Assembly (NCBI GenBank): GCA_030737875.1
Contig: CM060923.1
Span: 496,088,453 to 496,152,452 of the forward strand
DNA length: 64,000 nucleotides
Reading direction: 5' to 3'
Source of the DNA: Allium sativum
Taxonomy: Eukaryota > Streptophyta > Magnoliopsida > Asparagales > Amaryllidaceae
Of the stretch, positions 35,101 through 47,817 are shown in pieces; the first letter of the stretch is position 1; every line of letters begins with the position of its first letter. A model generated the notes under the pieces. It made no database searches. It was not told the DNA's origin and saw nothing but the letters and a program-made list of their open reading frames with translations. A program made the position numbers and the translations under genes.

Positions 35101-36001
35101 GGAGAAAAATATATATATATTTTTTATTTAATTAAAAAGTTGACTTTCACATACGACCTCTAAACGAGGTCCACCGCCTGTCGCCCATAGCGTTTCACCC
35201 CCATTCCGAACCCAATGGGATATGTATCGCACTCTGATCTGATCGTTTCGATCAGTTTCCGTTGAATTTTCATTTAAATCACTATATTGAATTTTAAACG
35301 TACATTTCAAATTACCGGGGTCACATACTAACGAGAAAAATTCCCGAAAAATATTTTCTAGCTTCGTATTGACGATACGGTCCTAACAAAACTAGTTTCG
35401 TCGAATTCTGAGGCCGTTGGAAAAATGGCCATTTTCCAGTCGATTAAAATCAACTGAAACTGGTCAAACGCGTTTTCCTATGCCACGCTCACATATTGAT
35501 TCGAAAAATTATGAAATTTGAAACCTAGCAATAATTTGACACTGCGGATCCAACAAAACTGGTTTCGTCGAAATCCGAGGTCGTTTGCAAAATGGCTATT
35601 TTTAAGGGCCTGAATTCCATAGCGACTATTCAGAATTTTCAACTGGACATATCTTTTGACCCCCGCTATGAAAATTTGATTATTCGGATTCGTTGGAAAG
35701 ATATTATCAATTAGATCCCATTATTTTTGGTTTCACTAAAATCCGGATTGTTTTGCACCCGGTACATTCAATTGAAGTTTGAAATCGAATTATCGAACTA
35801 CCGCGCCATTTTCAATTCTATTATAATTATATATAAATATTTATATTCTAACGACAACGCGTATAAATATATACGTTCTATTGATATTCAAAATAAATTT
35901 CTCGTCGATATTATTTAAAATAATTCATTTTAAATAATCAAAATTCGCTAAAATTGCCAAAATAAAAATTTTAAACTGGCCCAGATTTTCGGGTTATTAC
36001 A

Positions 36002-36243
36002 CATGGCATATTGTGAGCATGTATCAGGTTGACCAGGAAGAAGAAAGGAGGGTACTAGCGAAAGAGAAGCAAGTGTCAAAAGAGTATTTCTCGGCCACAT
36101 TAAAATGACACAAATTTGTTTTTAAGAAGAGGGATCTGATGCAAAAGAAAAAAGCAGAAGAAGAGAAAAACAAAGTCAGTGCACAATGTTTAGCTGCAGA
36201 AGGCCTTGTGCTTGACACTGAAAATGAAGATGAATCAGTTTGA
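36002..36243 (+). pseudogene. Truncated coding fragment, Lys/Glu-rich
   Basis: An 80-codon frame begins directly at the LTR boundary and ends in TGA at 36241-36243. It is rich in Lys and Glu, with pieces MYQVDQEEERRVLAKEKQ, KKKAEEEKNK and an acidic C-terminus DTENEDESV. One internal TGA (after SATLK) sits where CGA would give Arg, a likely C-to-T change. It looks like the last exon of a host gene cut by the A1 insertion, or a gene piece carried here. Protein family not recognised. Confidence 0.4.
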
Positions 36244-36840
36244 AATTGTCTGTTTCTTTGATCTCCAGTTTCTTAATACAAATATAACTTTGATTGCATA
36301 TAGATGTATGTTGTTCATTACTTATTACCTTTGTCTTCTCATGTATAAACAACAAATGGGAAATTCATATGTAAAGTTTGTTTTTATAAGTATAATTTTG
36401 GATATCAGTGAACTTGTGTATATGTTTTTAATCATAAAAATGTATAATCTGCTTTATTGATATTAGGAGAAAATGAATATTGAATGCAGTGTCTTCCTAT
36501 ATTACTGGGAGCAAGTAACTATTCCTAGGGAGTGAAAAATGTTTCCGTTTGTATTCATGCGTGTATAAACAAATGCAAGATAAGAAATGAATGGATCCAT
36601 CAACAATATTATATCTTAACATACACATTTATAGAAGAGTGGCATGTGTACAATGGGGTGGTTCCGTGTCATGCTCACTCTGGCACATCCAAATGGATTA
36701 TAAGAACATCAGTAGTTCTTGTTTGAAGAAGAGCGCTCGAAATATTACAGAACTAAATGTGAGTTATCTAAATAACATTAATAACCATTAGAATTTCATT
36801 ATCAAATTCATCATTAAAGTTTCCAAATAAAGCCATTACA
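36244..36840. other. Low-copy AT-rich DNA, no gene assigned
   Basis: No similarity to the repeat families in this window and no convincing frame. It may be 3' untranslated or intronic DNA of the fragment upstream. Confidence 0.35.
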
Positions 36841-36841
36841 A

Positions 36842-37230
36842 TCATTTTAATATTAAGTTAAAATGACACACAACAACAAAATCAAAAATTAATAAGAAGG
36901 CTATATGGCAAGCTTCAGGTTTTTCTTTCAAGTCATCTTTTTCTATGACATCATGGTCTTCTATCTTTTGAAGCTTTATTTCAAGACTTTGGATTCTATT
37001 TTCAGCTGTTGGTCGTAGATGTCTTTCTTCGTCTACTTGTTCCCCAAAATTTATCATCTAGTAGTCAAAAAATTGACTTTTGTATCAAGCTCCTCTATGG
37101 TCTTTTTCAAACTTTCAATTTCAGAATGCTCATCAAATTTTCTTTCTCTAGATTTGTCACATAAACTGCTTTCATTTTCTTTGAGAAAGGTTTTCTCCCT
37201 TCTTTTGTACTAGTAGAAAACTTTTCTAAA
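36842..37230 (-). pseudogene. Coiled-coil coding fragment, frameshifted
   Basis: Two minus-strand frames abut at about 37057. One (about 37200 to 37057) reads KSRERKFDEHSEIESLKKTI and then EELDTKVNFLTTR before a stop. The next (37057 to 36842) starts MINFGEQVDEERHL and includes RIQSLEIKLQKIEDHDVIEK. Both have the spacing of hydrophobic and charged residues seen in coiled coils and would read as one helix if one frame change were ignored. This is suggestive of a decayed or spliced host exon. Family unknown. Confidence 0.3.
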
Positions 37231-37496
37231 ATCTGCAAGAAAAATATATAAAGTTAACTTTGCACATGTATATCATTCAAGTGGTAAACAAGTTAGAAGC
37301 ATAAATTAAATTAAGTATGACGAATTTAGGCTGATTTTTTTTTTCAAAATCTACAATAAAAACATATGAAGTTAAGATTTCACATTCAATGTCATTGTAC
37401 AATTAGACATTGTAGAATCACAAATGCAATTGTTTATGGAAAATATAATGTTGTAATAAAAAGATAAATGGAATTATCTTTTTAATAAAAATGTAC

Positions 37497-37605
37497 TTGC
37501 CTTTCTATCGTCAATATCAATGAGGTTCAAATTCTTCAATTTAGATAAATCCCACTGGATCATCATTGGGAATTTGGATTGAGGATTTGCTTTTTCTTCA
37601 ATGAC
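37497..37605 (-). pseudogene. Possible exon, minus strand
   Basis: A frame reading VIEEKANPQSKFPMMIQWDL then SKLKNLNLIDIDDRK ends near AAAGGCAAGTA, which could be a GC-type splice donor. It lies between the coiled-coil fragment and the ORF at 38525-38671, in the same direction, so the three may be exons of one gene. No start or domain is recognised. Confidence 0.22.
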
Positions 37606-38524
37606 TTGAGTTCACTCACAAAACCATTACGGGAAAGAAAAAAAGATATACATGTTTATATTTTTAAAACATATATTAAATTTAATTTAATTAAAAAAAT
37701 AAAATGCACCAAAAAAATTATAGCGCACCCTGGATTATTTCTCGGATCAACGAAATACTTTTCGACATTCATCATTAGATGCTGATAAATAGTTCATCGC
37801 CATGATATTGAATTTAATTTCTTTAAATTCAATAATTTTGGTAAAAAACCCCATTGCATATAAGTTTGATTGTTTGGAAAAAGAAAAGTAATAACCAGTT
37901 ACAATAAAAACATTTCAACCAAATCTACATTTCCAATTTCCTGATCTATCATCTTGGCTAATCTTTTTGTTACTGTTTTTTGATTTATTAACTCATCTTC
38001 TTCAAAATGAGTTGTCAAAATATCTCCCTACATCAGATCCCTCTCTCTTATAATAGAACCTGATATTATCTTTACCAACATTCTAAGTAGTCAATTTTAT
38101 TTCCTAATCTTAGTCTAAAAACTCATTCCTAACTTATTATTCCCACATCTCAATCCATAAGCTTTGATATATTCTTCTATTCTTCAAAGTTTGTCTAAAA
38201 GAAAACGAGTTTAAATGGAATTCCAAAAATTCATCTAATTTTTGTCCAAACAATAAAACAGACAATGATATAATAGTAACAAATGTAGTCAGTACATCTC
38301 CCCCATCTAAATTCTCCACGCTACTCCATTTTGACCTCAACGACCTCAACCAAATAGAGTTTCTCATCACTTCGAACTACTTGTAAAACCATGATAATAT
38401 TAACAAAATATGAACTGGTATTTGTGCCTACTACTTGTAAAACGTTAAATAATGTACACAAAATGTGAAGAATACTCCTCACCCCTTTCTTTTTCCACAT
38501 CTTCCTGAACTATGACCGCCTTAC

Positions 38525-38671
38525 TCAGTTGAAGTTAAGGCAAACAATAAGCTTTAATTGGAAGGCAAAGATAATATGAGTGACAAGGTTGACTGCCTTT
38601 CTTAACTGAAGATAACTAAAGGATGAAGAAGAAGGTGGATTTGAAATCGATTTGGGGTTTTTTCTGAGCAT
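38525..38671 (-). CDS. Short hypothetical ORF, possible first exon
   Basis: A 48-codon minus-strand frame starting MLRKNPKSISNPPSSSSFSY. A 5'-UTR-like C/T-rich sequence precedes it. A near duplicate of CAGTTAAGAAAGGCAGTCA occurs just downstream as CAACTGAGTAAGGCGGTCA, after which another frame reads SKAVIVQEDVEKERGEEY. It may be the start of the same hypothetical minus-strand gene as 37497-37605 and 36842-37230, but no splice model is proven. Confidence 0.2.
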   Translation of the reverse strand: MLRKNPKSISNPPSSSSFSYLQLRKAVNLVTHIIFAFQLKLIVCLNFN

Positions 38672-38699
38672 CTGGAATGGAAACGGAATGAAAAATAGA

Positions 38700-39650
38700 A
38701 GGAAGAGATAGCCGAATAGAATTTTGTCCTCGTAAATAATTATTTTGAGGACGTGTCCTAGAAACTATTTAGCGGATGTACCAAGGCCCTTACGGTAAAA
38801 TGCCCCAATTGAAAATTATTATTTATAGAATTTCATGGGCGAGTTAGACGACTTTTGAGATTTGGTTGAAAATAGAACAATTGAAATTGCAACAATTAGG
38901 ATTATCGTTGAAACTAATCAAATGATTAATCACTAATGAAAGTAAATTGCAAAACAAGAATAAAAATGCATAAAATAAAAGTGCAGAATAGAAATAACAA
39001 CAGAATTAAAATTAGGATTATCATTGAAACTAATCAAACGATTAATCACCAATGAAAATAAATGTAAAATACAACCAGTACTCTACCAAATCTAATTGTG
39101 TAGATGACACTAGTTGCTAAGAAATAGAAAAATGCAGAAAATAAAAAGATGAAGAAGAACTTTATTAATGGAGAAGAAGATAGAAAATGGGATGGTGGCT
39201 ACAATGAGATTACATGGGTATTTATAGGAGATAGCCAACCTAAACCCTAATTAAAAATGGTCCTCAGTTATTTCAAGTAAGTTCTAGGCCTTTGTTAAAT
39301 AAAGTGAGTTTTAGGCCTTTCCTCCTTTCCTCTTGCAAGCCTCCTTTGATTTGTCATGTGCATGGGCTTTCTACTAATTATTTTCTTGTCCAACAGCAAC
39401 TAGATGTGAGATCTACATCTGCAAATCTTCAAATGTAAATATACAACAATTTGATCTCAATTTCTCTACTTTTCCGACTACATGCGGCTTGGTTGGAATA
39501 TCTGTAAAAGTGACATAAAAAATACCCAAGTAATATTTATTTATATTCAAAAGATAAGATATAAGAGTATAAAATAAACACATTTCTATGTTAATCATAT
39601 ATTAATATCTTTATTTTTATTAGGGGCATGTGAAGATTTCATCCTGTACT
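38700..39650. other. Low-copy DNA, no gene
   Basis: AT-rich. A short direct repeat (ATTAGGATTATCGTTGAAAC near 38898 and ATTAGGATTATCATTGAAAC near 39011, each followed by TAATCAAA.GATTAATCAC) is the only structure seen. Confidence 0.4.
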
Positions 39651-39652
39651 AG

Positions 39653-39765
39653 TTTAGCACGAGCGTAGGTTTTTAGTTCAGCACATGCGTAGGAAGCAGT
39701 TTTTCATGTGCATAGACTTTTAGTTTAGCATATGGGTAGGTAGAGACTTCATGTGCGTAGTGTAG
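39653..39765. repeat. Degenerate TTTAGTTCAGCACATGCGTAGG repeats
   Basis: About four imperfect copies of TAGTTTAGCA(C/T)ATG(C/G)GTAGG, with GACTTTTAG or GTTTTTAG between. Function unknown. Confidence 0.65.
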
Positions 39766-39789
39766 TATAGGATTTTAGACTAACAATAT

Positions 39790-40238
39790 TTGTGAAAATG
39801 ACTACCGATATTTTATAGCGTATAATGATCGACGTTAAAATGCATATGAGCACATACAGGCTTCGATTGAAACGAAATTAGAAATCATACAATAATTTGA
39901 TATTTTGGCCACGAGGGAACTTTTTTCATTGAATTCCGAGATCGTTTGCGAATTTGCTATTTAAATTTCAACTGGTTAAACCATACGCGTTTATACCATG
40001 CACGGTCACAAAATAACTGCAGTCGATGTAAAAATTGGAAATCTTGCAATAATTAACTGTTACGGATTTTATAAAATTTGTTGTGTTGAAATCTAAAGTC
40101 GTTTGAAAAGTAGTTGTTCTTAAGTTCCATATTGAACCGAAAAAAACATAACTGATTTCAGAACGAACAATTTTACTGTAATTAAATTATTATTATTACT
40201 ATATATATATTCAAACAAAATTTTATATGGCTTCAGAT
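39790..40238 (-). mobile_element. Old family A LTR fragment (U3 part)
   Basis: Aligns by eye with the A LTR segment at about 27640-27930: GAATTCCGAGATCGTTTGCGAA, TCAACTGGTTAAACCATACGCG, a GCACGGTCACA block and GAAATCTAAAGTCGTTTG occur in the same order. It is clearly more diverged than the other A copies. Confidence 0.6.
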
Positions 40239-43200
40239 TGAAACGACCCAAACTTCCCCGTACGGGAAAGCTCGGATTGCTTTGAGAACACGACGCATTA
40301 GGACACAAACACTAGAATATTTCTTTGCTATTACAACAATTTACATTAGAGTACAAGAATATATCAGAGTTCAGATAAATAATATACCATGGAAAAATAA
40401 ATATCAGAGATTTACATTACAAAACAGCAGAAAATATATATACATAAATATAATGTGCAGCGGAAAACATCAACTACCACAACCGAAAGAAACACACGGA
40501 TACAAAGCTTTCCGATTGTAGCTCCAACTGTGATCCAGGATAATTGGTAAAGAAATATCTGCAAAAACCAAAACTACTAGCTGTGCGTGTGGAAAATCTG
40601 GGCACCCAGAGTTTAGGTTAAAACAATAAACTCCGAGTCGGTCATGGGACTGGTGTGAGAACTAAAACAGTTGTTAAATCATTACTTTAAAAGTTGGGAA
40701 ATCATGGGACCACACCGTATAACACGGAATGGGTCTACTCCACATGAATACTAGTTTAAAACATAAAACAACACAATGCTTTTTGAAAAATGAAGCTATT
40801 GTAAGACTCATGTCCCATCACACAACGCAACGCAAGCCGGAGGATAGAGTTTTCCCTTATAATAGCCAAACATGCTTGGTACGTTTAAAACAAATCGTTT
40901 TGATATTACTATAAGTGCATAGTGTCGAAAAAATTTCAAATATAAATGTATCAATCATAAATGGCATGGGTACCATATATCATGTCTCCATACTAGTTCT
41001 ACAACTAAAACCGAAAAATGTCGTATTGGAAATTGGATTTCCATCTATGAGTCGAGGCAAGGGATCGTCCTCACCGAATTCGAGACACTCTAGCCCGTGC
41101 TTCAGGATACAACCACAACTGCACCTGGATCTTCAGGGCCGGTCCACACTTACTTTAGTGGATTGGTAATTCTTGAACAATACGTTTCCCTGCCCTATGG
41201 GGCATAAAATCTGGTCAGTATGTCGACCATATCAAGAGCCACTAGGGACTCAAATACGAGGCGCCTCGCAATCCATCATCCACATAAGTAAAAATATCTG
41301 GGCTCCATACCAAAAACCACTTCTTGCTAGAAAGAAACACATGCACTCCCTGCCGTCACTATCCCGTTTTTGACCCATACCGGGTGTGAGGCTCGCGAAA
41401 TAATGCTATACACAAAGCTATGCTATTTAAAGAAGTGCTTTGATCATCAACCACAAGAATTTGCTTTTCAACAAAAGCCTTGATCATTTGCATCTTAGCA
41501 TGCCACACTGACAATTCACGCCATGCAACTGATGTCTATCAATATATAACCTCTAAGCTCGTACATCTTAGAGAAGGGTGTTAAACAAGAGAATAAATTC
41601 TTCGCCACCAAACAGATATATATTTAATAGAAATCAATCAACATAGAATGAAATCCAATGTCAGACACACATCCATTTACAAGTTCGTTCTGGGCCTGAA
41701 TGAAACTGGAGGCACCTTATTCCTTGTCCCATATGTCCAATGCATGAGATAGGTCCTCGCATATCCAGTCGATCTCCAAGTACGTCTGGACGATCAACAC
41801 TTATTACCTTTTCTTGGGTGTACAACCAAATCAAGACATTAGTAATCATCCAAACGATGTGAAGATCTCCGGCCTTCAACCACCGTCTTCATCGTCGACT
41901 TTTAGTCGTCGTATTAATTATTCAGAATGGGTTAAACCCGGTCTTTCTGAATAACTCGCGTATTTTATAATCAATAATCAAGTGCTATAAAAACACATCA
42001 TACGCCTCATTCTAATTCAGAATATTCTTTTATTCAAATATTCACATCTTTAGGGAAAGGTTCCCATTAATTTTATCAAAGATAAATTCTTTTAAACTTG
42101 TTCTTTATTCTTCCTTTGGATATCCATTTCAAAATATTTTATTATATCTTTTCACAGTCAAAACCAAATTAAGGTTTATCCAACTAGTTAGGATTATCAC
42201 CTTATCAAAGTAATTATTTATTTATTTATCCCAATCCCAACCTATTCATCCCATGGAGCAAAACTGGTAGTGCCCCATATCTAATAGCCATGATGTTATC
42301 AGTAAATTTAATTACCATTTCACGTTCAAATCTAAGTAAAGATTTAACTATAGTCTGGAGTAAACTTGGCGGTACTCCATTCTCGATCATTTCCCAAATT
42401 TGACAAATTTAATTACCACATTAACTCTTCAATCTAATTAAAGATTCATTATAACCCTGCTTAGTTTTAATATCCAGAAATCATTATTTAATGAATATCC
42501 AAATTTAGGAAATAAATCCCATCTTTAACCGGGTTAAAGAACGAATGTCCTTTAAAACATCATTCACGATAAACCCAAAATCATATTCCATTAAAATGGA
42601 ATCTACACGGAAATCATAACAGTGTATAATCGATATAAATTCCCGTATCAGACTAATTATATAAATGGAAAAGTGGTAAAGACTTTTAAATTCCATATAT
42701 AGTAACGATCTTCATTCACGGAAGCTCATCTCGATTATTACCAAATCAAATTCCATTCAATTCCAGTTTAATCTATTAAAATGGAAAATTTTACTTTGGA
42801 AAAATTCCATTAAATCTTAATAAAAAGATTTATAAATTCCAAATCAGCCCTTCACTGTTAATTGGGTTAAAGAACAAATGTTATTTAAAACACCGTTCAC
42901 GATAAACCCAAAAATCCAATTTCAATTCAATTCCAATTAAATATTATTTAATTGGTAAATTTCTCTAAATCTTAATTAAAAGACTTATTCTTTTCTCAAC
43001 TGGGTTTAAGAACAGTGTTATTTAAGACCCCATTCACGACAAACCCAAAATCAAATTTGACATTAAATACTAGGCCCTGAATAGAAATTTTATCGGCTTA
43101 TATTCAATATCAATTCTGAAACCAACAAATATCATATTGGGAATAACGATATTTATATCTTTCAAATTCCTCAACAATTTCCGTATAATCACGGAATCCA

Positions 43201-43716
43201 ATATCGAGATATTCTAAAGATTATTTCCATTCAAATCCATTCCAATTTATACGTTGGAAAATTCTAGTAATATTATAATCCTTTTTCAAATCCAATTTAT
43301 TAATTTAAAAACCATTGGATTATTATTCTAGTTAATAGCTAGTTCATTTCGATAAAAAATATATTTTTATCTTTTCAAACTTGGAATTTTTCATCCAAAA
43401 TCTTTCCAAATCATTTATTATGATTTTACATAATTTTTTGTATTTTTAATAATTTTATTAAGGCCCTTACAGTCGGTTTTCAATAACGGCCATCGAACTA
43501 CATCCATAACGACCTTTTCCAAATTTGATTTGGACATATTTCCAAATCTAACCATTCAAATTTAAATCTCTTATATTCATTGAAAAGCTCTTTTCGATAC
43601 GAACCCAATGGTTCTGGTTTTAGGAGAATCCGATGGTCGGATCTCCCGTTACGTCAAGTTGAAGTTAATGGTCGAAATTCGCGAACGGTCGCTGTGCGGC
43701 GCGTTCTATTCAGGCC

Positions 43717-43754
<38 letters not shown>

Positions 43755-44743
43755 GTCGATTTCCATTTAAAATGTATTTTATAAATCATTTATAAATTCG
43801 TTTTTAAAACGATTTCAACTTCATTTTCAATTTAAATCAAAATTGAATATTCCATATCATTATAATATAAAATGATAATATTTTCAAAATACCAGATTTT
43901 GTAATCAATTCTCTTCGATATTCATTATAAAATGAATAAAATCGATCGATAAACCCTTTCGGGTTAAAATGGCATTTAACTACTCTACTTGGCTTCATAT
44001 TCATCACAGTTATGAATATTTCCATATTTTTGTGTCCATTCGAAATCGGACTTCAAAATCATATTTTGATTCTTTACTAAATATTATTTTAAAACTATAC
44101 TGAATAATATTTTAAAACTATAGTGAATAATATTTTAAAACTATACTAAATAATATTTTAAAATTATACATTATTTCTGAATTGCAATCAGATTCAATCA
44201 ATTACCATATAAATATATTTATATGGATTTTCATACATCGCATGTATTCACAATAATGACAAATAATCATTAAACATCCACACATCATCCAGAGTGCATT
44301 CTACCTCTGTATAAGCGTTAAAATACATAAATAACACTCATCACAATCTGTCAACCCACCGATTGACATATAATTAAATTCAGGGGAGATGTGAATAAAT
44401 TACCATCCCTAGACCCATGTGGGGTTTTCAAGCAACAACAGTCTATTCGTAATAATCAGTGGTTAATTAATTTAACCAGTTCTAATTCAATTTGAATTAT
44501 TTTTCTAATTTACCAATTTTCACTGTTTAAATTATAAATAAATATTTATAATTTAATTTCAATTACCGCATTAATGTTAACATTATTTTTAATATGCTAA
44601 ACATCACAACATCACAATCAAAACACAATACAGTCAATTAAATTGCCCATGGTCTGTGGATGAGGGAGGTAAGCTAACAGGTACCATATACAATTTATAA
44701 TAATTAAAACTGATAGAAATCTACACTAATAATACTATATATT
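40239..44743 (-). mobile_element. Family A LTR, interrupted (outer layer of nest)
   Basis: Its 3' end on the minus strand ends GGTCGTTTCA at 40239. It follows the A LTR order through the acceptor-like site (about 40557), H hairpins, palindrome (43623), decayed CG box and the GTCCATGGTCTGTGGAC-like block (44647). It breaks at 44743 where another A LTR end begins. The remaining 5' part is not in the window. It is more diverged from A1 and A2 than they are from each other. Confidence 0.8.
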
Positions 44744-46421
44744 TGTAACGACAAGGATTTCCCCGGACCTAATCGATCGCTAAATCGACCAAGACCGTTC
44801 GAATCCCGCATACGCTAACTTTGGGCATACAACACATCAGGACTAGTAAAATAAGACTTTTATAAACATTATAATAATGTTACATCAGAGTACAGAATAT
44901 CATAGTACATCGAATATAATACAACGGAAGATAATTTACAATAAATTTAATACAATGCATAACGGAATAATTAAACTAACACAGCAGAAGACTATCATTG
45001 CTCTGGACACAGCTTTAAGCTTCGATCCAGAATCCTACTCAATATATCTGCAAAATAAGCTACTCGACTACCCGTGTGGAAAATAAGGGCACCCGAGTTT
45101 GCAAAGTGAAACAAACTACGAGTCAGTCATGGGACTGGTATGTGAAATCTACTTAACCTATTTAATAGTAAAGCTAATCACAGGACCACGCCGCTAATGC
45201 GGAACGAGTTTACTCCATTGGATTTTCAGTGCATAAATAAAGTAAATCGTTAAACAACGCAATGCCTTTTAGAAAAATGAAACCATTATAAGACTCAAGT
45301 CCCATCACATAATGCAACGCAAACCGAAGGATAGAGTTTTACGTTATAATGGCCCAAAATGCTTGATACGATAAAAACAGATTTGATATTATTATTAATG
45401 TACACTTGTTTCAAAAAACATTTCAATCATAATGTATCAATCATAGACGGCATAGCTACCATATACTATGTCGCCATACTAGTTTTACAATCAAAACCGC
45501 ATAGTGTCGTATTGGAAGTTGGATTTCCATCATGAGTCAAGGCTAGGGATGATCTCCTTACCAATTCGAGACACTCCAGCAAATGTCTCAGGATCCCCCG
45601 TAGTGAACCCTTGGGTCCTGCAGGGCCGGTCCACAAATATACCTTAGTGGATTGGCAATTCCTGAACACACGTTTCCCAGTCCTATTGAACCTATCAATT
45701 GGCCACTATCGACCAATATACCCAAGGCCTCATAATCTATCATCCATATAAGTAAAAATGTCTGGGATCCATACCATGACACCACTTCTAGCTAGAAAGA
45801 AATATGTGCACTCCCTACATTCCCTTATCCCGCTTATGACTCATACCGAAGGGTGAGGCTCGCGAAGTAACGCTATACAAAAAGCTATGCCTAAACAGGC
45901 TGTGCTTTGATCATCAACCACAAGGATCTTCTTTTCAACAAAAGCCTTGACCATTTGCATCTTGGCATGCCACATTGACAATCCATGCCATGCGATCAAT
46001 AACTATCAATATATAACCTTTGAGCTCGTGTGCCTCAAAGAAGGGTGTTAAGCAAGAGAATAAATTCTTCGCCACCAAACAGATATATATTGAATAGAAA
46101 TCAATTCACATAGAATGAAATCCAATGTCAGACACACATCCATTTACAAGTCCGTTCTGGGTCTGAACGAAACCGTAGACACCTTATTTCTCGTCCCGTA
46201 TGTCCAATATGGAAGAGAGGTGCTCGCTTATCTGGACAATCAACAAGTACGTCCGAACAACTACCATTGTAACCCATTCCAGGGAGCAAATCAGTCCAGG
46301 GCATCAGTAGTCATCCATTCGATGTGAAGATCGCCGGTCTTCAATCACCGTCTTCAATGTCTTCGACTTTAAATCATCGCATAATTATTTGAAATGAGAT
46401 TGAACTCGATCTTTTCAAATA
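44744..46421 (-). mobile_element. Family A LTR, interrupted (second layer)
   Basis: It begins TGTAACGACAAGGATTTCCC at 44744, the outer end of an A-type LTR, and runs 1.68 kb through the acceptor-like site (about 45049) to TCTTTTCAAAT. There the next LTR end starts at 46422. The diverged plus-strand copy near 6330 shows the sequence that should follow, AATTCTCGC. Confidence 0.78.
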
Positions 46422-47530
46422 TATAACGACCCGAACTCCCCCGGTATGGAAAGCACGGATTGAGATGAGAACAACACACATTAGAACGCAGACGGAAGAA
46501 CATTTCATTGTTTATTACAGCAATTCCATCAGATACAAGAATATACAGAGTATAAATGAATAAATTACATTCAACAAATATCAGAGATTACAATAAATTA
46601 CATAGCAGCGGAAAAATATACAAAACACAACTGAAAGTGATACACGGATACAGAGCTTTCCGAGCATCGTTCCAGCTGTAAATCAGGACCCTGTGAATAT
46701 AAATTTGCAAAAACCAAAACTACTAGCTGCCCGTGTCCAAAATAGGGGCACCCAGAGTTTAGGTTAAAACAATAAACTCCAGGTCAGTTATGTGACTGGC
46801 GTGAGAACTAAAACAGTTATTAATATTGGTTTTAAAGTTTGGTAAATCAAGGGACCACGCCGTATAACACGCAACGGGTTTCCTCCCAAGAATACCAGTG
46901 CATAGAACAAACAATGCAATGCTAAATAAAGAAAAATGAAGCTGTTATAAGACCCAGGTCCCATCACACAATGCAACGCAAGCCGGAGGATAGGGTTTTT
47001 ACCTTATAACAGCCAAAGCATGCTTGATACGTTTAAAACACATTATTTGATACTATTATAGGTGTATAGTGTCAAAACAATTTCAATCATAAATATCAAT
47101 CATAGGCGGCATAGCTACCATCTACTATGTAGCCATACTAGGATCTACAAATAAAACCGAAACACACGTATTGGAAATTGGATTCCATCATGAGTCGAGG
47201 CAAGGGGCAAGCTCCTCTCCGCGTTCGAGACACTCTAGCAAATGCCTCAGGACCCCACTTTGATCCTTTGGAACCTCCAAGGCCGGTCCTCTCTTACTTT
47301 TGAGGATTGGCAATTCCTGAACACACGTTTCCCGGTCCTTACAGACCAATATCCGAGGCGCCTCGTATCCAACAACCACACAGGTGAAAAGTATATAAAT
47401 GTCAGGGCTGGTAGGTCACTGACACCACCCTAGCTAGAATGAAACGTCGTGCACTCCTTGGGTCCGTCTCCCGTTTTTGACTCATACCGAGGTGTGAGGC
47501 TCGCGAATTCACGCTATACATAAAGCTACG
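46422..47530 (-). mobile_element. Family A LTR, first part (third layer)
   Basis: Its outer end is TATAACGACCCGAAC, with the terminal TG mutated to TA. It continues to CTACG at 47526-47530, where element A2 is inserted, and resumes at 62442. The acceptor-like GCAG is changed to GCAA near 46708. Confidence 0.85.
47526..47530. other. Target-site duplication, left copy
   Basis: CTACG, repeated at 62442-62446. The host LTR reads straight through when the element and one copy are removed (AAAGCTACG then CCACACAGG, as at 48670). Confidence 0.9.
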
Positions 47531-47815
47531 TGTGAAGACCCGCAACCTCCCCGTAAAGGAAAGCGTCGGATAGTTCGAGAACAAACCACAGCAGAACACA
47601 TATAAAAGAACGTTTCACTGTATATTACAACAATGCATCAGATTACAAGAATATACAGAGTATAAACGAATATTACACAGAAATATCAGAGATTTAAATT
47701 ACATTTAAATACATAGCAGCGGAAAATAATAGAATACACAACTAGAAGAGATATACGGATACAAAGCTTTCCGGATATCGTTCCAGCTGTAAACCAGGAT
47801 CCTGTGAATATAAAT

Positions 47816-47817
47816 CT
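47816..47817 (-). promoter_or_regulatory. Splice-acceptor-like site, A2 3' LTR
   Basis: GGTTTTGCAG on the minus strand, 5.33 kb downstream of the donor-like site at 53146-53147. Conserved with A1. Confidence 0.45.

Larger units (their letters stand above)
20871..36001 (-). mobile_element. Element A1: giant-LTR retrotransposon, rearranged
   Basis: In window order: partial internal region (20871-21389), LTR (21390-28290), complete internal region (28291-29346), LTR (29347-36001). On the minus strand this is LTR - body - LTR - partial body with the last LTR missing. Both bodies end in the initiator-Met primer-binding site next to an LTR, and the complete body starts with the polypurine tract. 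No protein-coding frame exists. The two LTRs differ mainly in tandem-repeat copy number and a modest number of point changes, many C/T or G/A, so the copy is young. No target-site duplication can be checked because the left end is lost. Confidence 0.9.
29347..36001 (-). mobile_element. A1 right LTR, 6655 bp (5' LTR)
   Basis: Same organisation as 21390-28290. The 246-bp length difference is accounted for by 13 versus 20 copies of the 27-bp repeat, 7 versus 8 copies of the 34-bp repeat, one fewer 32-bp unit near 32680 and longer G-runs near 34794. Its outer end at 36001 touches a coding-like fragment, so this is the intact insertion boundary on the right. Confidence 0.92.
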
